This document shows positions 20,440-28,656 of a DNA stretch of 64,000 nt, one piece after another. Source of the stretch: an uncultured Roseobacter sp. (lineage in GTDB: Bacteria; Pseudomonadota; Alphaproteobacteria; Rhodobacterales; Rhodobacteraceae); assembly GCA_947501635.1 (NCBI GenBank), contig CANMWT010000005.1:62001-126000 (forward strand), written 5' to 3'. The notes beneath the pieces were generated by a model, which worked only from the letters and a program-made list of their open reading frames with translations, was not told the DNA's origin and ran no database searches. The translations under genes and the position numbers were made by a program. Position 1 is the stretch's first letter. The number at the start of each line of letters is the position of its first letter.

Positions 20440-21507
20440 TTATGCATCGCTGCTGTCTTCGACGACAAGTAAAAGATCGCCCGCGGCCTCCATCTCGCGG
20501 ATTGCCTGCACGATGAGGGAGGTCGCCTCTTCCATGTCGCTGGTTTTGACCGGGCCGCTTTCGCTGACTTCTTCTCTAAGCTGGTCTGCCATGCGGCCTG
20601 ACATATTCTCGAGAATAAAATCAGCAGAGGCCTGCATGCCGGCCTCCTGCGCGCCGGCGAGTGCAGTGACCAGGGCGGCCTGATCCAGAACACGCACCAC
20701 GCGCGGTATGTCACGCGCTGCAATCCGCTGCGGGATATTGGCAAAGGTGAAAATCGCCCGTCGCACCATTTCTGCGAAACCGGCGTCGGTTTCATCAAGG
20801 CCTTCCAGCACGTCATCGCGGGTAACTGAGGTCGTGGAATTCAGGATCGCGCCGACCCGTTCGACCGGGCCATTGTCAAAGGCGCGCAAGGGTTCCGCAT
20901 CAAGCTGCGCGGCAAGCGAAAGGCCTATTCTGTCCACCGCGTCCGGCGTAACGGCGCTGGTCTGGGACACGGCATAGGTAATCCGCCGCGCTTGCGGGCC
21001 GGGCAGCCTACCCAAAAGATCGGCCGCGTGTTTCACGTCGAGCTTTGACAAAAGCACCGCTGCCACTTCAACACTTTCATTTTCCAGCACAGGCAGCAGT
21101 TTTTCCGGGCCCAGTTCGCGTAGGCGCACCCACGGGTCACCATACCTGCGTACCCCGGCCTCTCTGCGCAGCCGGTCCGCGGTCTGTTTGGAAATCCTAC
21201 CGTCCAGCGCATTGAGTGCACCTTCGATGCCGCCGCTGAAGGAGAGCCCGATGCTTTCCACCTCATGCGCGAATTCGTCCACGACCGCAGCAAGTGTGGC
21301 GCGGTCAACCGTGCGCATGGCACCCATCTGCCGGGTAAGTTGAGTTTGCAGCGCGTCGGGCAGATCCTCTAGCGGGATGTCCGCCCCTTCATTGATAAGC
21401 AGGCGCACGACTATCGCCGCCTTGGCCTTGCGACTGAGTTTAGCCGGCGCAGCGGGCGCATCACCTGCGAGCGCAGGAAACGCCCCGATCGGAACCATTT
21501 CGGACAT
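20440..21507 (-). CDS. fliG: Flagellar motor switch protein FliG (orphan)
   Basis: The 355-residue protein has the FliG layout: N-terminal domain with KLSRKAKAAIVVRLL, the middle domain including HAADLLGRLP (an EHPQ-type position), and a C-terminal torque domain (ENMSGRMADQLREEVSESGPVKTSD). Against E. coli FliG the torque residues read Arg281 to Arg305, Asp288/289 to Glu312/313, and Lys264 to Ala, so charge is partly kept. Starts at ATG 21507 after AGGTAGG; a GTG two codons upstream is possible. No other flagellar gene is in the window. Confidence 0.85.
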   Translation of the reverse strand: MSEMVPIGAFPALAGDAPAAPAKLSRKAKAAIVVRLLINEGADIPLEDLPDALQTQLTRQMGAMRTVDRATLAAVVDEFAHEVESIGLSFSGGIEGALNALDGRISKQTADRLRREAGVRRYGDPWVRLRELGPEKLLPVLENESVEVAAVLLSKLDVKHAADLLGRLPGPQARRITYAVSQTSAVTPDAVDRIGLSLAAQLDAEPLRAFDNGPVERVGAILNSTTSVTRDDVLEGLDETDAGFAEMVRRAIFTFANIPQRIAARDIPRVVRVLDQAALVTALAGAQEAGMQASADFILENMSGRMADQLREEVSESGPVKTSDMEEATSLIVQAIREMEAAGDLLLVVEDSSDA

Positions 21508-21560
21508 TGACACCTACCTGTGATGATCTTGTTTTGTTCTCACACAGAAAGGTAAATTTT

Positions 21561-21587
21561 GGCTGAAACCACAAACAGGTCTCAGCC
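21561..21587. other. Hairpin between the TPR gene and fliG
   Basis: GGCTGAAACC and GGTCTCAGCC form a 10-bp stem (one G-U pair on the minus-strand RNA) around a 7-base loop. It sits just past the stop of the TPR gene and 54 bases before fliG on the minus strand. It lacks a T run, so a processing or weak termination site is more likely than a strong terminator. Confidence 0.45.
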
Positions 21588-21593
21588 GAAAAC

Positions 21594-22112
21594 TTAGTAA
21601 TTGTAGGTCGTGCCCGTTTCGATCGCGTTGCGCAGCGATGTCTCTGACCATGTGCCCGTACCGCCATAGGCCCTGATCTGGCTCAGTTGCACCATCGCTT
21701 CGGACATTCGGCCTTCTTCTACGAAACCCTGCCCCATGTAGGAACGTGCCAGAATATTCGCCGGATCTTGATCGATGGCCTGCTGGTAATAGACCATGGC
21801 AAGGTCCAGATTCCCAAGCTTGCGGTGGGTAAAGCCCATGTATGTAAGCCGCCCCGGATCATTCTCGGGCAGGGCTTCCATGACGCTTTGCGCATCGACA
21901 TAGCGACCGGCATAGGCAAGCTGTCGGACGGCAAGATACAACGCGTCCCGATCCAGACTGCTGTGCTTGGGGTTCACGCAAGTCCCCTTATCCGCGTCAA
22001 AAACCTGACCCGCATCACAGGAGTTTACAGGTGTCGGCGGGGGGCTGTCATCTCCGCCGTCAGCAAATACAGCAGTGGGCAGGGCAAGTGCCGCCGCAAG
22101 AACAATGCGCAT
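21594..22112 (-). CDS. Secreted tetratricopeptide-repeat protein with a small cysteine motif
   Basis: The 172-residue protein has a signal peptide (MRIVLAAALALPTAVFA) and a proline-rich linker. A short cysteine motif follows, CDAGQVFDADKGTCV (about residues 33-47). Then come two to three TPR-like helices (LAYAGRYVDAQSVMEALPEN, MGFTHRKLGNLDLAMVYYQQ, SYMGQGFVEEGRMSEAMVQL). AAGGAG lies 6 bases before the second of two adjacent ATGs, which fixes the start. Probably periplasmic; the function is unknown. The next upstream gene encodes a short protein with the same cysteine motif. Confidence 0.8.
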   Translation of the reverse strand: MRIVLAAALALPTAVFADGGDDSPPPTPVNSCDAGQVFDADKGTCVNPKHSSLDRDALYLAVRQLAYAGRYVDAQSVMEALPENDPGRLTYMGFTHRKLGNLDLAMVYYQQAIDQDPANILARSYMGQGFVEEGRMSEAMVQLSQIRAYGGTGTWSETSLRNAIETGTTYNY

Positions 22113-22164
22113 CATGATCTCCTTATCCAGATGTGATGTCAGATAGCACGACGCGGCCACAAAA

Positions 22165-22190
22165 AAAGGCGCCTCGTTTGAAGCGCCTTT
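22165..22190 (-). terminator. Rho-independent terminator after the small cysteine-motif gene
   Basis: AAAGGCGC and GCGCCTTT form an 8-bp stem with a 10-base loop. On the minus strand it is followed by seven Ts. It lies about 25 bases past the stop of the 54-residue gene. Confidence 0.8.
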
Positions 22191-22214
22191 AAAACCTTTG
22201 TGACTGCAACAGGA

Positions 22215-22379
22215 TCAACCTGTCGTCGGCACACAGCCGCCTGTTGCCGCGTCATAGACGCTGCCTTCGGCACAGGTCATGGAAGCTTGCTTTTGCTTGC
22301 TCCAGTTGCATTCGTAAGCAAACCCCATCGCGGGCAGGATGCTCAGGGCCACCGCGGCGGCCAACGTCTTGATCGTCAT
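22215..22379 (-). CDS. Small secreted cysteine-motif protein
   Basis: The 54-residue product is a signal peptide (MTIKTLAAAVALSILPAMGFA) plus about 33 mature residues with three cysteines. The end, CAEGSVYDAATGGCVPTTG, matches the motif in the adjacent TPR protein (C-x2-G-x-V-[FY]-D-A-x2-G-x-C-V). The pattern resembles short chitin-binding or peritrophin-like cysteine turns, but I do not claim the function. It has its own terminator. Confidence 0.72.
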   Translation of the reverse strand: MTIKTLAAAVALSILPAMGFAYECNWSKQKQASMTCAEGSVYDAATGGCVPTTG

Positions 22380-22477
22380 TGCGGTTCTCCTTTTACCAGT
22401 CGTGCGTAAGAGAGTAGCAGTCCCCCGGGCCCGGTCAACAAAAACCACAAAACAGTGCGTGGGATACCCGGGCCTGC

Positions 22478-23782
22478 CTAATCCTTAAACACCCGTGCAA
22501 AAATCGTCTCGACATGTTTGGTGTGATAGCCCATGTCGAACTTTTCTTCGATCTGCTCTTTGGAAAGCGCTGCGCAGACTTCTGCGTCGGCCAGCAACTC
22601 CTCTTTGAAATCTGTGCGATGCTCCCAGACTTTCAAAGCATTGCGTTGCACCATGGCATAGGCATCTTCGCGGCTGACACCCGCCTGTGTCAGAGCCAGC
22701 AACACGCGCTGGCTCATCACCAGTCCGGGAAACTTGTTCATATTGTCGAGCATGTTGTCAGGGAAGATCAGCATCTTCTCGATTACGCCAGTCAGACGTG
22801 CCAGCGCAAAATCAAGGGTTACAGTGGCGTCGGGGCCGATCATACGCTCAACCGAACTGTGTGAAATATCGCGTTCGTGCCAAAGCGCCACATTCTCCAT
22901 CGCCGGAATGACGGACATGCGCACCAGCCGGGCCAGACCTGTCAGGTTCTCCGTCAATACAGGGTTTTTCTTGTGCGGCATTGCGGAAGACCCCTTTTGC
23001 CCCATGGAAAAGAACTCCGCGCCTTCAAGCACTTCGGTGCGTTGCATATGCCGGATTTCAACGGCCACATTCTCGACCGAGGATGCGATCACGCCGAGTG
23101 TCGCAAAGAAGGCGGCGTGTCGGTCGCGGGGAATGACCTGCGTACTGATGGGTTCGGGGGTCAGGCCCAGCTTGGCGCAGACATGCTCCTCGACACGCGG
23201 GTCGATATTGGCGAATGTACCGACCGCCCCGGAAATCGCGCCGGTCGCAATCTCGGCACGTGCGGTGCGCAGCCGTGTGAGGTTGCGGTCCATTTCGGCA
23301 TAGAAACGCGCAAAGGTAAGGCCCATGGTCGTGGGTTCGGCATGAATGCCGTGCGACCGGCCGACGCGCAACGTGTCTTTGTGCTCGATTGCGCGTTTCT
23401 TCAACGCGGCAAGCAAGGCTTCCATATCTGCAATCAGGATATCGGCCGCGCGTACCAGTTGGACGTTCAGGCAAGTGTCCAGCACATCCGAAGACGTCAT
23501 GCCCTGATGGACAAAGCGTGCCTCGTCCGAGCCTACATGCTCGGCCAGATGGGTGAGAAAGGCGATCACATCATGTTTGGTCACGGCTTCGATCTCATCA
23601 ATCCGGGCCACGTCAAACTCCACGTCCTTGGCCTTCCAGACAGCCTCGGCGTTCTCGCGTGGGATAACCCCAAGATCGGCCATGGCATCGCAGGCATGTG
23701 CTTCAATTTCGTACCAGATGCGGAATTTTGTTTCTGGGCTCCAGATGGCGACCATGTCGGGGCGGGAGTAACGGGGGATCAT
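22478..23782 (-). CDS. purB: Adenylosuccinate lyase
   Basis: The 434-residue enzyme acts twice in purine synthesis, splitting fumarate from SAICAR and from adenylosuccinate. The fumarase/aspartase signature is KGSSAMPHKKNP, and the catalytic histidine region TSSDVLDTCLN is present. The start MIPRYSRPDMVAIW is the usual PurB N-terminus; 25 more codons are open upstream without similarity. The gene has its own promoter region, shared with the divergent 113-residue gene. Confidence 0.97.
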   Translation of the reverse strand: MIPRYSRPDMVAIWSPETKFRIWYEIEAHACDAMADLGVIPRENAEAVWKAKDVEFDVARIDEIEAVTKHDVIAFLTHLAEHVGSDEARFVHQGMTSSDVLDTCLNVQLVRAADILIADMEALLAALKKRAIEHKDTLRVGRSHGIHAEPTTMGLTFARFYAEMDRNLTRLRTARAEIATGAISGAVGTFANIDPRVEEHVCAKLGLTPEPISTQVIPRDRHAAFFATLGVIASSVENVAVEIRHMQRTEVLEGAEFFSMGQKGSSAMPHKKNPVLTENLTGLARLVRMSVIPAMENVALWHERDISHSSVERMIGPDATVTLDFALARLTGVIEKMLIFPDNMLDNMNKFPGLVMSQRVLLALTQAGVSREDAYAMVQRNALKVWEHRTDFKEELLADAEVCAALSKEQIEEKFDMGYHTKHVETIFARVFKD

Positions 23783-23877
23783 CGTGCGAACGGTCCTCTT
23801 TTTTCGGATTGTGTCTGCTGTTGGCTGGCTCATAAACTGACACTGCATGCATAACAAGGCGGGAGCCGGACGCAGAG

Positions 23878-24219
23878 ATGAGAAACCAGCTGAGCCTTGC
23901 CTTGTGTCTTGCCTGTGGCGTGGTGCAGGCCGAAGACCAGTGGACGCCTCTGACCGGCGCGGAAATCATACAATCTCTCAATGACCGCCGTGTCATGTAT
24001 GACCATGCATGGCAGGAGTTTCGCGCGTCAGGCCGTAGCCTGTACAACGCAGGGTCGGACAGTTGGGGCTATTGGAGCGTGCGTGGCGCGCAGTATTGCA
24101 GCATGTGGCCACCGTCCGACGTCTGGACCTGCTACGATATGGCGCGGTCGGGTGACAAACTGTTTTTCATAGATGCTTCGGGAGGTATCACGGAAGGCCG
24201 CTATGCAGACCAGGATTGA
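23878..24219 (+). CDS. Conserved secreted protein of unknown function
   Basis: The 113-residue protein has a short signal peptide (MRNQLSLALCLACGVVQA). The mature part is rich in aromatic residues (WGYWSVRGAQYCSMWPPSDVWTCYDM), with a cysteine pair likely to form a disulfide. Proteins of this size and pattern occur in Rhodobacterales, but I know no function. The end overlaps the next gene by 17 bases, so the two are co-transcribed. It is divergent from purB. Confidence 0.75.
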   Translation: MRNQLSLALCLACGVVQAEDQWTPLTGAEIIQSLNDRRVMYDHAWQEFRASGRSLYNAGSDSWGYWSVRGAQYCSMWPPSDVWTCYDMARSGDKLFFIDASGGITEGRYADQD

Positions 24220-24613
24220 AAGGTGCCTGTCCGATTTTGAGGGTTCGTGGCGGCTGCACCGCAATATCACGCCAGTCACCGGCCCGACCGCACGGTTTGA
24301 AGGGACAGCAGTCTGGTCAGTGGTGCAGGGGGGATGCGACTACGTCGAAAAAGGCGTCATGACCTTGGGCAACCAGCCACCTCTGCATGCCGAGCGTCGT
24401 TACTTCTGGTCGGATGGGTTATCTGTCTATTTTGAAGACGGACGATTTTTCCATCAGGTGCCAGCTTTGGGTGGGGTGGCGCATCATTGGTGCGACCCGG
24501 ACACCTACGACGTCACCTATGACTTTAAGCAATGGCCGCAGTTTCGAGTGCTTTGGCGGGTCAAGGGCCCGCGCAAAGACTACACGGCGACCACGCAATA
24601 CGTCCGCTGTTAG
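24203..24613 (+). CDS. DUF6314 family protein
   Basis: The 136-residue cytoplasmic protein fits the DUF6314 pattern: FEGSWRLHRNI at the start, RFEGTAVWS, ERRYFWSDGLSVYFEDGRFFHQV, HHWCDPDTYDVTYDF and RVKGPRKDYT near the end. This resembles a small lipocalin-like barrel. The ATG at 24203 overlaps the preceding gene by 17 bases. The function is unknown. Confidence 0.78.
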   Translation: MQTRIERCLSDFEGSWRLHRNITPVTGPTARFEGTAVWSVVQGGCDYVEKGVMTLGNQPPLHAERRYFWSDGLSVYFEDGRFFHQVPALGGVAHHWCDPDTYDVTYDFKQWPQFRVLWRVKGPRKDYTATTQYVRC

Positions 24614-24687
24614 CGCAAGAGCCCTTGCACAGAACGCCACGCTGCGGCATTCAGGACGCAAGAGTATTCGAATTGGAGATAAAATTC

Positions 24688-25290
24688 ATGCAGCTAACTG
24701 CCTCTCACGCCACATTGTCAGAGCTTTTTGGCCCCCGCGAAGGAACAGCGCGTCTGGTCAAACAAGCGGTTCTTGTTGTTGTCGGCATCATGTTTCTCAC
24801 CCTTGCTGCCAAGGCGAAACTGTTCATCGGCACGCCAGTGCCCGTTACAATGGGAACTTTTGCCGTTTTGACGATTGGGGCGGCTTATGGCGCGCGTCTG
24901 GGCCTGACAACCATTCTGGGATACCTGCTGATCGGCGCTCTTGGTTTTGATGTTTTTGCAGGCTCTTCTGCCGAGGCAAACGGTCTGACCTACATGATGG
25001 GCGGCACGGGCGGCTATCTGGTGGGCTATGTACTGGCCACGCTTACGCTGGGTGTTCTGGCCGAACGCGGCTGGGACCGTTCGGTTGTATTGATGGCAGT
25101 CGCGATGCTGATCGGCAACGTGATGATCTATGCGCCCGGCCTGTTGTGGCTGGGAGAGCTTTACGGCTGGGACAAACCGATCCTTGCCTGGGGCCTCACG
25201 CCGTTTTTGCTGGGCGATGCGCTGAAACTGGCTTTGGCCGCTGTGCTTCTGCCGCTGGTCTGGAAACTGGTTGGCGACGCGCGCAAGTAA
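24688..25290 (+). CDS. bioY: Biotin transporter substrate-binding subunit BioY
   Basis: The 200-residue membrane protein is the S-component that binds biotin. It has about six helices and the BioY landmarks KAKLFIGTPVPVTMGTFAVL and GGTGGYLVGYVLA. Start at ATG 24688 after TTGGAGAT. No bioM or bioN ATPase/energy-coupling genes are nearby, so it may work alone or use units encoded elsewhere. A strong terminator follows 21 bases after the stop. Confidence 0.93.
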   Translation: MQLTASHATLSELFGPREGTARLVKQAVLVVVGIMFLTLAAKAKLFIGTPVPVTMGTFAVLTIGAAYGARLGLTTILGYLLIGALGFDVFAGSSAEANGLTYMMGGTGGYLVGYVLATLTLGVLAERGWDRSVVLMAVAMLIGNVMIYAPGLLWLGELYGWDKPILAWGLTPFLLGDALKLALAAVLLPLVWKLVGDARK

Positions 25291-25311
25291 GTGGGCGGTT
25301 TCGAATGACAG

Positions 25312-25339
25312 GGGCCGGTGCCATGCGCCGGCCCTTTTT
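25312..25339 (+). terminator. Rho-independent terminator of bioY
   Basis: GGGCCGGTGC, CAT loop, GCGCCGGCCC: a 10-bp stem with one G-U pair, followed by five Ts. Confidence 0.88.
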
Positions 25340-25421
25340 CGTTGGCTGGCCAGCCTTTGATTTCTGGACAGTCGCGTTTGAACATGGCTTTATCGACGGG
25401 TCGAGACAAACGAGAGCCCGC

Positions 25422-25991
25422 ATGCTGACCTCATTATTTCTGAAACCCGCACGCGCGGCCCTTTGCGCCGCTGCTTTCATGCTGGCGCCCGCAATTGCCC
25501 ATACTGGAACACCTGTTACCTACACGGATGCCGGGCGCGCTTTGTTTCAGTTCGACGTTCCTGATTTTTGGTCTCTGCGCACCGGAGGTTTGCGCGATCT
25601 GACCGGACCCGAAGCTGACGATATACGCGATGTTTCCCGGGTGTTCGGCATGATGCCAGAGGCGCATCCCGGGGTTTGGGTTGGACTGATTTCGCCGCAC
25701 GGCATCTCAAACCTGCAAGAAGCCACGGAATACCTACGCGACATTGGCCCTTTTCTGGTTGAGGATGTGTCGCTTGCCGAGCCGCATCTGCGCAAGATCG
25801 GTGGCATGCCTGCCCGCAGCGTGGCGGGCACAGGACGGCGCGGGGGCAAGCACGTCGACTTTACGGTGTTGACCATTGATTTGCCCGCAGGTCGCGTGGC
25901 GATCGCCGTTGTCGTGTTTGAAGCGGGCGCTGACACCGATCCGGTAGCAGACATCAACGCGATGCTCGCGTCGATCAGATCAGTACGGTAA
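25422..25991 (+). CDS. Secreted protein of unknown function
   Basis: The 189-residue product has a signal peptide (LKPARAALCAAAFMLAPAIA). The mature domain has alternating strands (FDVPDFWSLRTGG, VWVGLISPHG, HVDFTVLTIDLPAGRVAIAVVVFEAG), reminiscent of periplasmic beta-rich domains. No family was recognised. I chose the ATG that puts the signal peptide at the N-terminus; the frame is open far upstream into bioY but without support. The gene lies after the bioY terminator and 16 bases before the next lipoprotein gene. Confidence 0.7.
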   Translation: MLTSLFLKPARAALCAAAFMLAPAIAHTGTPVTYTDAGRALFQFDVPDFWSLRTGGLRDLTGPEADDIRDVSRVFGMMPEAHPGVWVGLISPHGISNLQEATEYLRDIGPFLVEDVSLAEPHLRKIGGMPARSVAGTGRRGGKHVDFTVLTIDLPAGRVAIAVVVFEAGADTDPVADINAMLASIRSVR

Positions 25992-26007
25992 CTGGGCGGG
26001 GTACTTT

Positions 26008-26316
26008 ATGAAACGTAAAGCCATTCTTTTGTCGGCAGGCTTTGCCAGCGCGATGATTCTCTCTGCGTGCGAACCCTCAACGACGCGCACATCGGGTGCG
26101 GTCTATTACGATTCCATGCTGTGGAATGACTACTATTACGGCAGCTACCGGCCTGGCTACAGACCCCCGGACAGGCCCGATCGCCCCGACCGTCCTGATA
26201 GGCCGGACCGCCCCGTGCGCCCTCCAGGTGGAATTGATCCCGGGTTTTCACGCCCACCGGCCGCCAACCGTCCTATTCATCGGCCATCAGGTGGTGGTGT
26301 GCGCGGGCGGCGCTAA
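26008..26316 (+). CDS. Small lipoprotein with a Pro-Asp-Arg repeat
   Basis: The 102-residue protein has a lipobox (ILSAC, Cys at residue 21). A tyrosine-rich segment follows (WNDYYYGSYRPGYRPP), then five tandem PDR tripeptides and a Pro/Arg/Gly tail. The repeats use different codons in every copy, so the repetition is held at protein level. Basic Pro-rich tails of this kind may contact envelope polymers, but no function is known. The end overlaps the convergent hydrolase gene by four bases. Confidence 0.72.
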   Translation: MKRKAILLSAGFASAMILSACEPSTTRTSGAVYYDSMLWNDYYYGSYRPGYRPPDRPDRPDRPDRPDRPVRPPGGIDPGFSRPPAANRPIHRPSGGGVRGRR

Positions 26317-27530
26317 CCTTCCACCAGTTCCGTTATGACCTTTGAGCTGCGCTCGAGCGTGCGGTGGACGGGGCACTTATCGGCAATCTCAAGCAGGCGC
26401 GCCCGCTGATCCTGCGTCAGATCGCCCGTCAGTTTGATCCGCCTGCGCCACGTGTCGATCTTGTCGCCGACGCCGGTTTCTGCGTCCTGTGCATGTACCT
26501 TGTCATGGCTGACATCAACGGAAACCTGCGCAAGCGGCCATTGCTTGCGTCGTGCATACATCCGGATAGTCATCGACGTGCAGGCACCCAGCCCCGCCGA
26601 CAGCAGGCCGTAGGGTGAAAGCCCCTTGTTGGTTCCGCCATAGGCTAGCGGTTCGTCCGCGACCAGATGATGTCCGTCTCCCGATGTGATGTCGGTCAGA
26701 AAGCCCTTCGGATCTGCTTCCGAGACGCGCAACACCCCCTCGGGCGCGCCGGGCGGTGGCGCGGGTCTGTGAATGTCCAGATAGCGTTCGGACCATGTTG
26801 CAATGACACTGGCGATGTATTCGGCGTCTTCTGCGCGGCTGACAAGATGGTCCGCCCCGTCAAGCGTCACAAAGCTTTTGGGGTGTTTTGCCGTGCCGAA
26901 TATCTCACTTGCGTTCTCGATGCCCACGATCGCATCCAACGGTGCATGCATGACCAGCAGCGCCGCATTCAGCCGCGATGTCGCGACAGCAAGCTTCGTC
27001 TCAGCCACATCGTCCAAAAAGCCCTTGCCGATGCTGAAAATGCGGCCGCCAAGGTTGACTTCTGCTTGTCCCTTTTCCTCGATTTCGGCGAGAGCATCGG
27101 CGAAATTATGCGTCACATGGCCGGGGTCGAAGGGAGCACCGATTGTCACAACGGCTTTGACGCTGTCGAGAGTTGCGGCGGCCTTGAGCACGGCGGCACC
27201 CCCCAGAGAATGACCGATCAGCAACGACGGGGCCATGTTCTGCTTGGACAGATAGGCATGCGCAGCCAGCAAGTCGTCCACATTTGACGTAAAGGAGGTA
27301 TTCGCAAACTCGCCGCCCGAATGGCCCAGCCCGGTGAAATCGAACCTTAAGACCGCTATGCCCAAAGCCGACAAACGCGCCGATATACGCCGCGCTGCGG
27401 GAATGTCTTTGCCACAGGTAAAGCAATGCGCAAAAAGCGCAGTTGCCACATGGGGCCCTTCTGGCAAATCCAGCCGTGCGGCCAGCATCGCGCCACTGTG
27501 CCCGGGGAACTCAATTCGTTTTGTGGGCAT
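26313..27530 (-). CDS. Bifunctional alpha/beta hydrolase - OsmC family protein
   Basis: The 405-residue protein is a fusion. Residues 1 to about 250 are an alpha/beta hydrolase with nucleophile Ser108 in GHSLGG and a histidine in DGADHLV. The rest, from about 265, is an OsmC domain with redox cysteines in LGACTSMTIRMYARRKQW and DKCPVHRTLER. OsmC proteins reduce organic hydroperoxides through the cysteine pair. The same fusion is widespread in proteobacteria; the joint substrate is unknown. Confidence 0.9.
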   Translation of the reverse strand: MPTKRIEFPGHSGAMLAARLDLPEGPHVATALFAHCFTCGKDIPAARRISARLSALGIAVLRFDFTGLGHSGGEFANTSFTSNVDDLLAAHAYLSKQNMAPSLLIGHSLGGAAVLKAAATLDSVKAVVTIGAPFDPGHVTHNFADALAEIEEKGQAEVNLGGRIFSIGKGFLDDVAETKLAVATSRLNAALLVMHAPLDAIVGIENASEIFGTAKHPKSFVTLDGADHLVSRAEDAEYIASVIATWSERYLDIHRPAPPPGAPEGVLRVSEADPKGFLTDITSGDGHHLVADEPLAYGGTNKGLSPYGLLSAGLGACTSMTIRMYARRKQWPLAQVSVDVSHDKVHAQDAETGVGDKIDTWRRRIKLTGDLTQDQRARLLEIADKCPVHRTLERSSKVITELVEG

Positions 27531-27753
27531 CAGTCCGCTCCTTCGTTGTGTTACACAGTGGTCCCGAAGCGGCCTTAAAACAAGGCATGTGACAGGATGT
27601 TCACAGGGACGTGCTTTTTTACCGGTGGCGCGCCCGGGCGTCTCCAGTGCGGCCTAACGGCCACCTCACGTATATGTTTGGCGCAGAACCATTGCGTTGC
27701 CGCAAGATATGGCGAAACTTAAGCCCGTAGTGGGATCGCGGGAGGCGCGCAGA

Positions 27754-28650
27754 ATGTTCAAAACCCTACAAAAGGCGTGGGCGCAGACGCTGATGGTGCT
27801 GACGTTGCTGGCGTGGGCCTGGCCCGCCGCGGCGCAAGACTTCAGATCGCCGGATATTCTCGTGCTGGGCGACAGCCAGATATCCTTCGGATCGGGGCCG
27901 GTATTCGTCGACTTCCTGTCCGATATCGCCACATCCTGCGATGCGTCCATGCGCGAAAAACGCAAACTGAAAAAGCTGGGCGAGATGCAGGTGGGCGTCA
28001 TCGGCGTGCGGTCAACCTCGGTGCATTCCTGGGTGGCTCGCAAAGGTGCAGCCAAAGGCTCCATCTGCGATGTCGATCCGAAATGGAAGGTGAATGCTGG
28101 AACCTACGGCATTGTCAACAAAACAGAAAACCAGTTCAAGCAGATGGGGCAGGGACGCAATTACCAGTTTTGTGAAGCGGGCATGTCGCCCTTTGAGGCA
28201 ATGTTTCGTGACGGCTACTACGCGCCCAAGCTGCTGGTGATGAGCTTTCTGGGTAATGCCGCGCGGCGATGGGCTGATGACCCGTCGCTCGCCGTGGCGG
28301 ATGTAAAACGGCTTGCGCAACATGTGCCGGCAGATATTCCTTGTGTCTTCATGACCACCGCGCCGGCGCATACTATGAAAGTGTCCAAGCTGCGCATGAA
28401 GGCACAGGAGAACATCAAGGCAGCTTTTGCAAAAACGGGCAACCGCTGTGTTTTCGTTGAAGGCATCACGGCCGAAACATCCGAAGTCTTCAAAAGCACG
28501 CCGGTCTACTTTCGGCGCAACGCCGCTGGCCGCGTCAAGGACCCCTACCACCCTAACGAGCGTGGCGCGCGTCAACACCTGAAAATGCGCGGCCCGGCGT
28601 TATGTGACGCGATCTTTACCGCGCTGGATGGCAAAAAGCCCCGTAGTTGA
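27754..28650 (+). CDS. Secreted SGNH-hydrolase-like protein
   Basis: The 298-residue protein has a signal peptide (to about residue 28, PAAAQ). SGNH/GDSL landmarks are present: LGDSQISFGSG with Ser41 as nucleophile, and DPYHPNERG near the end with Asp263 and His266 in the DxxH arrangement. Block III (an N in GxND) is not evident. The ATG at 27754 follows GGGAGG at 9 bases; an earlier in-frame ATG at 27697 would bury the signal peptide. The substrate may be a cell-envelope ester, but this is inference. It ends six bases from the convergent dddP. Confidence 0.78.
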   Translation: MFKTLQKAWAQTLMVLTLLAWAWPAAAQDFRSPDILVLGDSQISFGSGPVFVDFLSDIATSCDASMREKRKLKKLGEMQVGVIGVRSTSVHSWVARKGAAKGSICDVDPKWKVNAGTYGIVNKTENQFKQMGQGRNYQFCEAGMSPFEAMFRDGYYAPKLLVMSFLGNAARRWADDPSLAVADVKRLAQHVPADIPCVFMTTAPAHTMKVSKLRMKAQENIKAAFAKTGNRCVFVEGITAETSEVFKSTPVYFRRNAAGRVKDPYHPNERGARQHLKMRGPALCDAIFTALDGKKPRS

Positions 28651-28656
28651 ACGGCC

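Noticed and set aside
22877-23854. 325-codon frame antisense to purB
   Set aside because: Shadow of purB without family similarity.
27588-27605. TGTGA-N8-TCACA resembling a CRP or FNR site upstream of the SGNH gene
   Set aside because: The spacer is 8 instead of 6 (CRP), and the FNR core does not fit.
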